Source of the DNA: Extensimonas soli
GTDB lineage: Bacteria > Pseudomonadota > Gammaproteobacteria > Burkholderiales > Burkholderiaceae_C
DNA: 64,000 nucleotides
Direction: 5' to 3'
Assembly (NCBI RefSeq): GCF_029211265.1
Contig: NZ_JARGEL010000032.1
Span: forward strand, 76,707-140,706
Position numbers and translations under genes: made by a program. Below are positions 9,014 through 17,490 of the stretch, piece after piece. A model generated the notes under the pieces. That model was not told the DNA's origin. It saw nothing but the letters and a program-made list of their open reading frames with translations, and ran no database searches. Each line of letters begins with the position of its first letter. The stretch's first letter is position 1.

Positions 9014-9973
9014 ATGAAAAATATTGGCGTGCTCGACATCCTCATTGTCAACTACAACACGGCCAATTTGCTGGCCCCCATGTTTGCCGCTTGCGAGCGG
9101 GCAGCGCAGGGTCTGCAGGTGCGCTATTGGGTGGTGGATAACGCCTCTCGAGATGAATCGGTTGCTGTGTTGCGTTCGCAGTTTCCATTTGCGCGGCTGG
9201 AGGTCAATGCCGAGAACGTAGGTTTTGGCCGAGCCAATAACCAGTTGCTCAGGCATGTGCAGGGTGACTATGTGTTGTTGCTGAACACCGATGCCTTTGT
9301 GCAGCCGGAGACCTTGCAGCGTACTTTGGCGTACATGGATGCGCACCCGCTCTGCGGAGTGCTGGGTGTGAAGCTGCTGGGGCGTGATGGCGCCCTGCAA
9401 CCGAGCTGTCGTTACTTCCCCACGCCATGGAATGTATTTTTGTCGCGTACGGGGCTGGGGCGCTTCTTTCTGCAATCGCGCATGGTGGATGATATGACAT
9501 GGGACCATGCGAGTGTGCGCGAATGCGACTGGGTGCCTGGTTGCTATTACTTGGTGCGCCGGCAGGTGCTCGACCAGTTGGGCTTGTTTGACCCACGCTA
9601 CTTTTTGTATTACGAAGAGGTGGATCACTGCAGGCGCGTAAAAAAGGCGGGCTGGCAAGTTGTGTACTATCCTCATACTTCTGTCGTCCACATCGGGGGC
9701 GAAAGTGCAAAATCTGAAGGTGAAATTTCGGCAACGGGCAAGCAACTATCCGCCTTGCAGATTGAAAGCGAAATTTTGTATTTTCGAAAATTCTTTGGGA
9801 TTTCTGGGATAGTTAAACATTTTATTTTTACAACCATAGGGGATTTCTATTTATGCCTCAAGAGCCTGTTGACGTGTCGGGGTAGGCCTGCGCTAACTCA
9901 ATACATAAAACACTGGCTGCTGACCCGGCATTCATTAAGAAAAACTGCTTGGGGTAAATATCCAACTCGGTAA
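9014..9973 (+). CDS. GT2 family glycosyltransferase (rhamnosyltransferase-like)
   Basis: A 319-residue GT-A fold enzyme. The N-terminus ILIVNYNTANLL, the WVVDNASRDES nucleotide-binding stretch, the NVGFGRANN motif and the metal-binding-like LLLNTDAFV (about residue 91) are those of the WbbL/RfbN group of family 2 enzymes. LFDPRYFLYYEEVDHCRRVKKAGW carries the acceptor-side acidic residues and is likewise typical. No membrane segment is evident, so it acts at the inner face of the cytoplasmic membrane. It starts directly after the TGA of the acyltransferase, so the two are cotranscribed. The donor sugar cannot be assigned. Confidence 0.85.
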   Translation: MKNIGVLDILIVNYNTANLLAPMFAACERAAQGLQVRYWVVDNASRDESVAVLRSQFPFARLEVNAENVGFGRANNQLLRHVQGDYVLLLNTDAFVQPETLQRTLAYMDAHPLCGVLGVKLLGRDGALQPSCRYFPTPWNVFLSRTGLGRFFLQSRMVDDMTWDHASVRECDWVPGCYYLVRRQVLDQLGLFDPRYFLYYEEVDHCRRVKKAGWQVVYYPHTSVVHIGGESAKSEGEISATGKQLSALQIESEILYFRKFFGISGIVKHFIFTTIGDFYLCLKSLLTCRGRPALTQYIKHWLLTRHSLRKTAWGKYPTR

Positions 9974-9977
9974 GAGA

Positions 9978-11024
9978 ATGAAAATTTTTATTTTGAATCA
10001 AGGGCGAACATACCCTTTTGTCGGGTGGTTGGCCATTGATGAGCTTGCGGAGTTGTTGGCTAAATATCTCCAGGCAACGATTATTTCTATAAAAAATCCA
10101 CCTTATAGTCGCTGGGACAGGGTGTTGATGAAGAAGGGGGAAATAGTTGCAGAAGGATATGCAGGCGACATTGCGGGTGATCTTTTGATTGTGATCGCTC
10201 GGAGTTCATTGGATCTGGCTCTAATTCGTGCGCTGGGTGATTATAGATATAGGTTTGGTAAAATTGTTGCCTGGGTTGCGGACTCATACTTCTATGAAGG
10301 TTATTCGAATGTCGTGAGGGATTATGATCTTTTGGCTGTTACAGCGCACGAAGATGTTGATTTTCTACGCAATAAGTATGGAGTTGAGGCGAGTTGCGTA
10401 TATCACGGTATTGATTGTTACAAGGTGGTTCCACAAAACAATGTTGCGCGTTCAATAGATTTGATAGGGTTTGGACGCTTGCCGATTTCTTATTTGAAAG
10501 CAATGAAGGTTCGTTTCCATGACGTGAAAAACCCCTATCTTTTTTTGCATTCTCCCATAGGATCGACTACGGGGCCTGATATAGCAATAGAAAGAGGAAT
10601 GCTGTTCAAGTTGCTTCAACGAGCGAAGGTGTCTTTGGCGTTTCATCTGTTTTGCGAGCCCGAGGGGAGCAGACCAAGAAGCATGATGCTGACCAGTAGA
10701 TGGCTGGAGTCTTTGGCTGCAGGATGTCTGGTCGTTGGTAAAAGGCCGATTTCAAGAATGGCCGACGAGATGCTATTCTGGGACAATGCAACGGTTGAGC
10801 TGTCGGAGGATGCGGCGGTCGCTGTCGAAGAAGTGGAAGAAATTTTAGGAAATTTTTCTAATTTTGCCGAAATCAGGCGCGAAGCCGTAATGAATGTTAT
10901 TGCGCGCCATGACTGGCGATACAGGATTTCGCAATTTTCAGAGATGTGGGGTATAAAGATTGGGAGTGAATTCAAATCCGATTTGATCGGGTTGGCTCTT
11001 TTGAGAAATAAAGAAATTCTCTGA
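9978..11024 (+). CDS. Putative GT-B glycosyltransferase
   Basis: A 348-residue soluble protein four bases behind the GT2 gene. The middle part (VVRDYDLLAVTAHEDVDFL, then YHGIDCYKV) and the late RWLESLAAGCLVVGKRP resemble the linker and donor-binding parts of GT-B glycosyltransferases of the CgeB/GT4-like type, where the Glu-Ser-Leu-Ala-Ala-Gly loop contacts the nucleotide sugar. The N-terminal domain is divergent and I cannot name a family with certainty. Low G+C content matches its neighbours. Position between a GT2 enzyme and an acyltransferase supports a role in repeat-unit assembly. Confidence 0.6.
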   Translation: MKIFILNQGRTYPFVGWLAIDELAELLAKYLQATIISIKNPPYSRWDRVLMKKGEIVAEGYAGDIAGDLLIVIARSSLDLALIRALGDYRYRFGKIVAWVADSYFYEGYSNVVRDYDLLAVTAHEDVDFLRNKYGVEASCVYHGIDCYKVVPQNNVARSIDLIGFGRLPISYLKAMKVRFHDVKNPYLFLHSPIGSTTGPDIAIERGMLFKLLQRAKVSLAFHLFCEPEGSRPRSMMLTSRWLESLAAGCLVVGKRPISRMADEMLFWDNATVELSEDAAVAVEEVEEILGNFSNFAEIRREAVMNVIARHDWRYRISQFSEMWGIKIGSEFKSDLIGLALLRNKEIL

Positions 11025-11036
11025 TTGAAGAGGGTA

Positions 11037-12098
11037 ATGGTGAAAGCACATGGACTGGAGCTTCTAAGATTTTTTTCGGCATTCTCAGTGTTGGTGTGGC
11101 ACTACCAACATTTCTATGCCGCGGAAAAGGTGGCGTATGTTGCCAGCGAACAACCACTTTATAATTATTTGAATTTTTTCTATAACCACGGATCTTATGG
11201 AGTTCAGGTATTTTGGTGCTTGAGCGGATTTGTGTTTTGCATGCGATATTTTTTACGCAATCGGGATATCGTAAAACTTTGGAATTTTTTCGTCAATAGA
11301 TTTTCGAGATTGTATCCCCTTCATTTTTTAACCCTGCTTTTGGTTGCATTGCTGCAATATATTTATCATCATAGATATGATTCATATTTTGTCTATCAAG
11401 ATAATGGAATAAAGGCATTTATTCGCCAGATATTTTTCGTAAGTAGTTGGTTTGATGTTTGGCGGTTGAGTTTTAATGGGCCGGTGTGGTCAGTATCTGT
11501 AGAGGTTTTTGTATATTTTGGTTTTGTTTTTCTGTTGCGGCTTGCTTCAATGTTCAAGATGGCGTCATTGATGGTTGCGTTTTTTTGTGCCGTGATTTGG
11601 TTCGCTGGTGTCGGGAATGAGTTTTTTGAATGTGGTGCATATTTTTTTGTTGGTATTTTATCTGCGATGCTTTTGAGTTCTGATTTGCCAAGGGAGAAAT
11701 TTGTTGGTTTATTGTGTTTCTATTGTTTTCTATTGTTTTCTATTTTTTATTTTTTCGATATGGTCTCGGAAGAAGTTTTTTTATTCATGCTTGTGCCGCT
11801 TATCGTTATTTTAATGGCAATTCTGCCTTTAAAAAACCAGCGCTTGTTAGGGGTTTTTGATTTTTTGGGCGGCCTAAATTATGCAAGTTATTTGATGCAC
11901 TTTCCTTTGCAGTTGGCGGTGATCTTGGTTTTTGGATGGTTGGGGTTGCAGCTGCCGGTTTTCAGTGTCTGGTTTTTTGTGGGGTACTTAATTTTGGTCT
12001 TTACGATTTCTGCGGTGGTTTTTCGAAAATTTGAGATGCCTGCGCAGAAGTTTATACGTGATTTTGCTTTGAATAATCATGCTGATGTAATGCGGTGA
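11037..12098 (+). CDS. Acyltransferase 3 family integral membrane protein (OafA-like)
   Basis: I prefer the ATG at 11037 (MVKAHGLELLRFF) to the TTG at 11025. The N-terminal GLELLRFFSAFSVLVWHYQHF is the hallmark first helix of acyltransferase 3 proteins, with the catalytic His in the WHYQH segment. About ten hydrophobic helices follow, including the GSYGVQVFWCLSGFVFC segment with the FxxSGF-like motif. The family transfers acetyl or other short acyl groups from the cytoplasm to sugars on the periplasmic side. About 353 residues, usual for the single-domain form. The gene is very AT-rich, the most extreme of the block, which suggests horizontal acquisition. Confidence 0.85.
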   Translation: MVKAHGLELLRFFSAFSVLVWHYQHFYAAEKVAYVASEQPLYNYLNFFYNHGSYGVQVFWCLSGFVFCMRYFLRNRDIVKLWNFFVNRFSRLYPLHFLTLLLVALLQYIYHHRYDSYFVYQDNGIKAFIRQIFFVSSWFDVWRLSFNGPVWSVSVEVFVYFGFVFLLRLASMFKMASLMVAFFCAVIWFAGVGNEFFECGAYFFVGILSAMLLSSDLPREKFVGLLCFYCFLLFSIFYFFDMVSEEVFLFMLVPLIVILMAILPLKNQRLLGVFDFLGGLNYASYLMHFPLQLAVILVFGWLGLQLPVFSVWFFVGYLILVFTISAVVFRKFEMPAQKFIRDFALNNHADVMR

Positions 12099-12112
12099 AA
12101 TGATGCGTTGAG

Positions 12113-12640
12113 ATGAAATTGTTTTCATTCATTAGATCGGACTTAGCCGCCCACGATGGCGATTGGGGCGCCCAAGGATTTTGGGCGTTGCTGGTGTACC
12201 GCTTTGGCCGTTGGCGTTATAGTGTACGCCCGGCTTTGTTGCGAAAGCTATTTTCACTCATTTACAAGGTGCTGTATAAGCTGGTGCAGATCGTCACGGG
12301 TATTGAGCTGCCGTGCGAAGTGCGGCTGGGTAAGAATTTTGTGATAGACCATTTTGGCGGTATCGTTATCAGCGGCTACGCGAGTTTTGGTGACAATTGC
12401 CGTATACGCAATGGCGTGGTTGTGGGGTTGCGGCGCGTGGACGAGCCTTGCGCGCCCCAGATTGGCAATAATGTGGACATTGGAGCTGGGGCGAAATTGC
12501 TAGGCAATATACGCATAGGGAACAACGTGGCGATAGGTGCCAATGCCGTAGTGTTGTGCGACGTGCCCGACAACCACGTAGCCTATGGCGTCCCTGCCGT
12601 CATCAAGCCGAGAAAGGTGCTGGCATGCAACCAGACGTAA
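12113..12640 (+). CDS. Serine-acetyltransferase-like hexapeptide acyltransferase (first of two)
   Basis: 175 residues. An N-terminal helical part (MKLFSFIRSDLAAHDGDWGAQGFWALLVYRFG shape) is followed by a left-handed beta helix with the FVIDHFGGIVISG strand and the AQ-like DIGAGAKLLGNI, NVAIGANAVVLCDVP, YGVPAV run seen in CysE-like and EpsC-like acetyltransferases. The His in IDHFG fits the catalytic base position. It overlaps the next gene, a paralogue, by 16 bases. In polysaccharide clusters such pairs usually acetylate sugar residues rather than serine; that is inference. Confidence 0.8.
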   Translation: MKLFSFIRSDLAAHDGDWGAQGFWALLVYRFGRWRYSVRPALLRKLFSLIYKVLYKLVQIVTGIELPCEVRLGKNFVIDHFGGIVISGYASFGDNCRIRNGVVVGLRRVDEPCAPQIGNNVDIGAGAKLLGNIRIGNNVAIGANAVVLCDVPDNHVAYGVPAVIKPRKVLACNQT

Positions 12641-13137
12641 GCAGTACCATGCCTGACTGGAGCCGTGAATACAAACGTCCCGGGGAGTGGAACCCAGGTA
12701 AAAGTCTGTTGGCAAGCATCCGCGCCTACCAAAAACACCGTGCCAGCCGCCATTTGCTGGCCTCCTTGTTTCGCCGTTGGTCCGTGCTGCGTCACAGATT
12801 TTGGAGTGCAATAAGTGGGGCCGATATTCCGCTGAACAGCCAGATTGAGGGCGGTTTGCTGCTGCCGCATCCGAATGGAGTAGTGATTCACCCCGCTGCC
12901 AAAATCGGCCCGAATTGCCTGCTTTTTCAACAGGTGACCCTTGGCACGCGGGGCGGCACAGAAGCACCAGTGCTGGAAGGCCACGTCGATGTGGGGGCCG
13001 GAGCAAAATTGCTGGGGGATATTCGCGTGGGAGCGCATGCGCAAATTGGGGCTAATGCGGTGGTGTTGGGCGACGTGCCAGAGCATGCTTTGGCAATCGG
13101 TGTACCTGCAGTGGTGCGAGAGCTATCCCATGGGTGA
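12625..13137 (+). CDS. Serine-acetyltransferase-like hexapeptide acyltransferase (second of two)
   Basis: Starts at the ATG at 12625 inside the end of the previous gene (MQPDVSSTMPDWSREYK) and ends overlapping the next. 170 residues. The beta helix includes GGLLLPHPNGVVIHPAAKIG with a His where the catalytic base lies, then LFQQVTLGTRGG, DVGAGAKLLGDI and AQIGANAVVLGDVPEH. The resemblance to the gene before it, mainly in the last third, points to an ancient tandem duplication followed by divergence. Likely an O-acetyltransferase for the polymer or its lipid-linked precursor. Confidence 0.8.
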   Translation: MQPDVSSTMPDWSREYKRPGEWNPGKSLLASIRAYQKHRASRHLLASLFRRWSVLRHRFWSAISGADIPLNSQIEGGLLLPHPNGVVIHPAAKIGPNCLLFQQVTLGTRGGTEAPVLEGHVDVGAGAKLLGDIRVGAHAQIGANAVVLGDVPEHALAIGVPAVVRELSHG

Positions 13138-14104
13138 CGCCTGTCTGGATCGGATTGGTTTGGTAGCCATAGGTCGCAACGAGGGTGAGCGTTTGCGCGC
13201 GTGTTTGGCGTCGGTGGTGCATCGTGTGGCGCATGTGGTGTACGTGGATTCGGGTTCCACGGACGGGTCAGTGGCGCTGGCGCAGGCCATGGGCGTGCAC
13301 GTTGTCAATTTGGACATGACGGTGCCTTTTACTGCGGCACGTGCCCGCAACGAGGGTTGGCGCGCGCTGTTGCAGTTGGCCCCAGGGCTGGAGTTCGTTC
13401 AATTTGTCGATGGGGACTGCGTGGTGGCGGATGGCTGGCTCGACAAAGCGTTGTTGTTTTTGCTTCAAAACCCGGGCTATGCCGTAGCGTGCGGGCGCCG
13501 GCGCGAGAGGTTTCCGGAGCGTTCTGTTTACAACCGCTTGTGCGACCTGGAATGGAACACCCCCGTGGGCGATGCCAAGGCCTGCGGCGGTGATGCGCTG
13601 GTGCGCGTGAGCGCTTTGCAACAGGTGGGCGGCTACCGTGATGACCTGATCGCCGGTGAGGAGCCAGAGTTGTGTGTGCGGCTGCGGCAAGCTGGTTGGC
13701 GTATACACCGGCTGGATGCTGAAATGACGCTACATGACGCAGCCATGACGCGCTTTGGGCAGTGGTGGAAACGCAGCAAACGTGCGGGGTATGCGTTTGC
13801 ACAAGGTGCCTGGCTGCATGGCGCAGCACCAGAGCGGCATTGGGTCAAAGAGACGGTGAGTGCCTTGGTATGGGGCGCGGTGTTGCCTGTGCTCATGCTG
13901 CTGCTGGCCTGTTTCGTCCATCCGGCATGGCTATTGCTGGGCTGTACGTATCCGCTGCAGATTTGGCGTTTGCGGCGCCTTCCAGGGGGCTTGCAGCGAG
14001 CGGTGTTTTTGGTGCTGGGCAAATTTCCGGAGGCTATGGGAGTTCTGCAGTTTGCGTGGGACCGGTTATGGCGTAGCCATGGCAGATTAATCGAATACAA
14101 GTGA
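13130..14104 (+). CDS. GT2 family glycosyltransferase with C-terminal membrane segments
   Basis: The ATG at 13130 (MGDACLDRIGLVAIGRNEGERL) overlaps the upstream stop by eight bases. 324 residues. GT-A features: IGRNEGERLRACL, VVYVDSGSTDGS, FVQFVDGDCVVADGW with the metal-binding DGD, and GGDALVRVSALQQVGGYRDDLIAGEEPELCVRLRQAGW with the ED/EE catalytic region. Two hydrophobic segments near residues 240-275 may tether it to the membrane. Its G+C content is higher than that of the 6-12 kb genes, so composition alternates within the cluster. Confidence 0.85.
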   Translation: MGDACLDRIGLVAIGRNEGERLRACLASVVHRVAHVVYVDSGSTDGSVALAQAMGVHVVNLDMTVPFTAARARNEGWRALLQLAPGLEFVQFVDGDCVVADGWLDKALLFLLQNPGYAVACGRRRERFPERSVYNRLCDLEWNTPVGDAKACGGDALVRVSALQQVGGYRDDLIAGEEPELCVRLRQAGWRIHRLDAEMTLHDAAMTRFGQWWKRSKRAGYAFAQGAWLHGAAPERHWVKETVSALVWGAVLPVLMLLLACFVHPAWLLLGCTYPLQIWRLRRLPGGLQRAVFLVLGKFPEAMGVLQFAWDRLWRSHGRLIEYK

Positions 14105-14832
14105 GGTGCCGCGTGTGGCTGGAAAATTTTGATGCGATCTTTGTGATCAACCTGCCAGCGCGTGCTGACCGGCGACGCGAGATGGATCAGCAATTGCGAC
14201 GGCTGGGTTTGTCGCTCCAGCACGAAAAGGTGGTGCTCTTCCCCGCGGTGCGCCCGGATGCGCCGGGGGGATTTCCATCTATTGGCGCGCGGGGTTGTTT
14301 TATGAGCCATTTGGGCGTGCTGCAGATGGCGCAGACCAAGGGCATGGGCAATATCTTGATACTGGAAGATGATTGCGATTTCAGCAAAAACATGGCTGCA
14401 ATGCTACCCCAAATGGATGACGGATTACAGAAACTGGACTGGGGAATTTTTTATGGTGGAGCATTGAACCATTTTACGTTGCAGCCTCGTGCATCCGGCT
14501 TGCAAATCGTTTTGCCGAATACTGGTTTGATGGGGTCGCATTGTATTGCTTTGCGTGGCCCCGTGGTGCCAATGGTGGTGGCGTATTTTGAGGCGATGCT
14601 CCGGCGTCCTCCGGGATCGCCCGAAGGTGGGCCCATGCATGTGGATGGTGCATATTCATGGTTTCGTAAAGACCATTCTGAAATAATTACGCTGATTGCT
14701 GTGCCGGAGTTGGCGTTTCAGCGTAGTTCGGCCACGGATGTGCATGCTAGGCGCTGGTATGACCGTGCACCAGTTGTTAAAAATGTCATAGGTGTTTTGA
14801 GGTTCTTGAGGAACAAATGGAGTGGTGCATGA
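14101..14832 (+). CDS. GT25 family (LPS-type) glycosyltransferase
   Basis: Begins with GTG at 14101 overlapping the previous TGA; a second GTG at 14113 is also possible. About 243 residues. FDAIFVINLPARADRRREM is the classic N-terminus of GT25 enzymes (LgtB/LgtE and collagen galactosyltransferase relatives), followed by GARGCFMSHLGVLQMAQ and NILILEDDCDFSKN with the EDD metal-binding motif. The late VDGAYSWFRKDH also fits. It would transfer a single sugar, often galactose in this family, onto the lipid-linked unit. Confidence 0.85.
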   Translation: MRCRVWLENFDAIFVINLPARADRRREMDQQLRRLGLSLQHEKVVLFPAVRPDAPGGFPSIGARGCFMSHLGVLQMAQTKGMGNILILEDDCDFSKNMAAMLPQMDDGLQKLDWGIFYGGALNHFTLQPRASGLQIVLPNTGLMGSHCIALRGPVVPMVVAYFEAMLRRPPGSPEGGPMHVDGAYSWFRKDHSEIITLIAVPELAFQRSSATDVHARRWYDRAPVVKNVIGVLRFLRNKWSGA

Positions 14833-15701
14833 TTGCATTCAGCAAGTTGGGGAATTATGGCAGACTCGGGAATCAATTATTTCAATATGCTTTTTTGCGT
14901 GACCGGGCGCAGCGGCTAGGAATTCAATTTTGGTGTCCAGATTGGGAAGGGGATCAAATTTTTGATCTCGCCGATCAGGACTTGCGTGCAGATTCGCCAA
15001 GTGGCTTGGATAAAATATACACCCAGTCTGGAGAGGCGGGATACACTGAAAGTGCGTTGCATATCCAGGATAATACTGATATAGAGGGATATTTCCAGTC
15101 GAATAAGTATTATGCAGATGAAAGTGCTGTAAAGCAATGGTTTTCCTTTAAGTATGAGGTGAAATTTTCGGCTTTGGAAAAATATCCTGATGTTAATTTT
15201 CCTTCGGCTTTGAGTCTATCGTTGCGCTTAGATTATGATTATGCTGCTACGCGAGAGTTTTTTCCTCTCTATCCGCTGAGTTATTACCAAAAGGGGTTGA
15301 GTCTGTTTGATAATTCCGGTGCTGTTGTGGTTTTTGCTGATAGACTGGATTTGGCTAAGGAGTTTCTTAAGAAGTTGCCTGGAAGCGGGGAATTTATTTA
15401 CATGGATGGTCTTAATCCGCACGAGCAGTTGTATTTGATGTCGATATGTGGGCGTGGAAATATAATAACCAATTCGACATTCGCGTGGTGGGGCGCCTAT
15501 CTGAATTTATGTAAAAGTGCCAAGATTGTTTCTCCCTTAGAGTGGTGCAGGCCGGGTGTGCCGGTTCCAATTCGTGGCATTCTTCCGGATGACTGGTGCG
15601 CAGTGCAATCTCTGCGCCCGATTTGGGATAATTTCCAATTCTGGAGAATCAGGCATCCGTTTGCGACGGGTAAACGTATTTTGGCCCGATTGAATAAATG
15701 A
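14817..15701 (+). CDS. GT11-like alpha-1,2-fucosyltransferase family protein
   Basis: 294 residues, overlapping the previous gene by 16 bases; an internal ATG at 14829 is a second possible start. GNYGRLGNQLFQYAF is the diagnostic N-terminus of GT11, and ITNSTFAWWGAYLN is motif III near the C-terminus. The expected HxRRxD donor-binding motif is altered: the aligned stretch reads LSLSLRLDYDY, with Ser where His is expected and Leu for the second Arg. The fold is probably retained, but the donor may not be GDP-fucose, or activity may be reduced. AT-rich like its neighbours. It forms the right end of the AT-rich block. Confidence 0.75.
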   Translation: MEWCMIAFSKLGNYGRLGNQLFQYAFLRDRAQRLGIQFWCPDWEGDQIFDLADQDLRADSPSGLDKIYTQSGEAGYTESALHIQDNTDIEGYFQSNKYYADESAVKQWFSFKYEVKFSALEKYPDVNFPSALSLSLRLDYDYAATREFFPLYPLSYYQKGLSLFDNSGAVVVFADRLDLAKEFLKKLPGSGEFIYMDGLNPHEQLYLMSICGRGNIITNSTFAWWGAYLNLCKSAKIVSPLEWCRPGVPVPIRGILPDDWCAVQSLRPIWDNFQFWRIRHPFATGKRILARLNK

Positions 15702-16273
15702 TAAATTCAGTTGGATGGATTGGTCGCTGGTCGCCTGGCATTGGTGACCCAACACTGGCGGGGTGGATCACTGTAGTGGCCTACGTTGTGGCGGCGGGGA
15801 TGGTGTACAGCGTGATTGCCCGCGAGGCTATGTTGGAACCATGGCTGGGAGCCACAGAAAAGCGCTTGTGGTGGTGTTTGCTGCTGGGGTTGGTGGTGCT
15901 GGGGGTGAACAAGCAACTCGACTTGCAAACGGCCTTCACCGAAATGAGCCGAATGGTAGCGCATGCCCACGGTTGGTATGAGGATCGTCGTCGCGTGCAA
16001 CTGGCCTTTATCGCCGCTTGGAGCGTGATGGGCTTGACGCTGTGTGCGATTTTGGTGTGGGTCTCTTTTGGCATGCCAAAGTCCACCATCATGGCTTTAT
16101 GTGGGGCTGTATTCTTGGTGGCGTTTGTGGGCATCAGGGCGGCGTCTTTTCACCACATGGATGCTTTTATCAATTTGAGCTGGTTTGATGTCAAGGTGAA
16201 TGTAATGATTGAAAATGGAGCTTTGGCGCTTTTGGCTGTTGGGGCGTGGCTGCGAGCCAGGGAGTCTGCGTGA
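15698..16273 (+). CDS. Hypothetical inner-membrane protein of the polysaccharide locus
   Basis: 191 residues with about five hydrophobic helices (around residues 22-40, 55-72, 102-122, 130-148 and 165-185). I do not recognise the family. A basic/acidic amphipathic stretch (AHGWYEDRRRVQ) lies between the second and third helices. It overlaps the upstream GT11 gene by ATGA and the downstream GT4 gene by GTGA, so it is firmly within the operon. High G+C returns at this gene. A structural or regulatory role in polymer assembly is possible, but nothing in the sequence shows it. Confidence 0.6.
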   Translation: MINSVGWIGRWSPGIGDPTLAGWITVVAYVVAAGMVYSVIAREAMLEPWLGATEKRLWWCLLLGLVVLGVNKQLDLQTAFTEMSRMVAHAHGWYEDRRRVQLAFIAAWSVMGLTLCAILVWVSFGMPKSTIMALCGAVFLVAFVGIRAASFHHMDAFINLSWFDVKVNVMIENGALALLAVGAWLRARESA

Positions 16274-17490
16274 AGCTCGCGTATTTCATCAACCAATACC
16301 CCAAGGTCAGCCACAGCTTCATTCGGCGGGAGATTCTGGCGCTGGAGCGCCAGGGAGCAACCGTTGTGCGCATGGCTTTGCGCGGGTGGGACGACCCGGT
16401 GGTGGATGTAGAAGACCAGGCCGAGCAGGGCAAAACGCACTATGTGCTGCGTGGGGGGCTGCGCGGTTTGTTGGGCGCTGTGCTGGGGCAATTGCTGCGC
16501 CACCCGGTGCGCTTGAGCAAGGCCTGGCTGTTGGCTGGCCGCATGGCCCGCATGTCTGAGCGGCCCTTGCCCTACCACTGGATTTATCTGGCCGAAGCCT
16601 GCAAGGTGCTGGCCTTTTTGCGCGGTACCGGGGTGGAGCATGTGCATGCTCACTTTGGCACCAATTCGGTCGAGGTGGTGATGCTGGCCCACGCGCTGGG
16701 CGGGCCGGGTTTCAGCTTCACCGTGCACGGGCCGGAAGAGTTTGACAAGCCGCTGGGTTTGCACTTGCGCGAGAAGATCGAGCGCGCTCGCTTCGTGGTG
16801 GCTATCAGTTCTTTTGGGCGCAGCCAGTTGTATCGATGGGTAGGGCATGCGCACTGGCCCAAGGTGAACGTGGTGCGCTGCGGGTTGGACAAGGCCTTTC
16901 ATCAGGTGGCCCATGTTCCGGTGCCTGCCGTCCCGCGTTTGGTATGCGTAGGCCGGTTGTGTGAACAAAAGGGCCAGCTGTTGTTGCTGGGTGCCGTGCG
17001 GCAGTTGCACGATAAGGGTGTGCGCGTTGAGCTGGTCCTGGCGGGCGACGGCGAAATGCGGCCCGAGGTAGAGCGTCTGATCGTGTTCCACGGCCTGCAG
17101 GCACAAGTTCGCATTACGGGCTGGATCAGCGCCGAGCAGGTGCGGCAGGAGTTATTGGCTGCACGTGCCTTGGTTTTGCCGAGTTTTGCCGAGGGCTTGC
17201 CGGTGGTCATCATGGAAGCCATGGCCTTGCGTCGCCCTGTGCTGTCCACCTTTGTCGCGGGCATTCCCGAACTGGTTCAGCACGGGGAGCATGGCTGGTT
17301 GTTTCCGGCGGGCGATGTGGACGCTTTGGCGCAGGCAATGCAGGACTGCGTGTGGGCCAGCACAGCTGAATTGGATGATATGGGAACCAAGGCCTATCAA
17401 AAAGTATTGCAACACCACGATGTTGACGCTGAAGCGAGCCATTTGCTGCAATTGTTTCGCCAGGCGGCAAAAGGAGGCGGCTTGTGTTGA
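16270..17490 (+). CDS. GT4 family glycosyltransferase
   Basis: GTG start at 16270 overlapping the previous stop (GTGA); it gives MKLAYFINQYPKVSHSFIRREI, a characteristic N-terminus of exopolysaccharide GT4 enzymes. 406 residues, GT-B fold. Visible features are HVHAHFGTNSVEV, FTVHGPEEFD, LVCVGRLCEQKGQ, VLAGDGEMRPEVE and the donor-site PSFAEGLPVVIMEAMA with the E(x7)E motif. Very similar enzymes often accompany exosortase loci. It is intact, unlike the GT4 remnant at 8.1 kb, and may be why that copy could be lost. Confidence 0.88.
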   Translation: MKLAYFINQYPKVSHSFIRREILALERQGATVVRMALRGWDDPVVDVEDQAEQGKTHYVLRGGLRGLLGAVLGQLLRHPVRLSKAWLLAGRMARMSERPLPYHWIYLAEACKVLAFLRGTGVEHVHAHFGTNSVEVVMLAHALGGPGFSFTVHGPEEFDKPLGLHLREKIERARFVVAISSFGRSQLYRWVGHAHWPKVNVVRCGLDKAFHQVAHVPVPAVPRLVCVGRLCEQKGQLLLLGAVRQLHDKGVRVELVLAGDGEMRPEVERLIVFHGLQAQVRITGWISAEQVRQELLAARALVLPSFAEGLPVVIMEAMALRRPVLSTFVAGIPELVQHGEHGWLFPAGDVDALAQAMQDCVWASTAELDDMGTKAYQKVLQHHDVDAEASHLLQLFRQAAKGGGLC

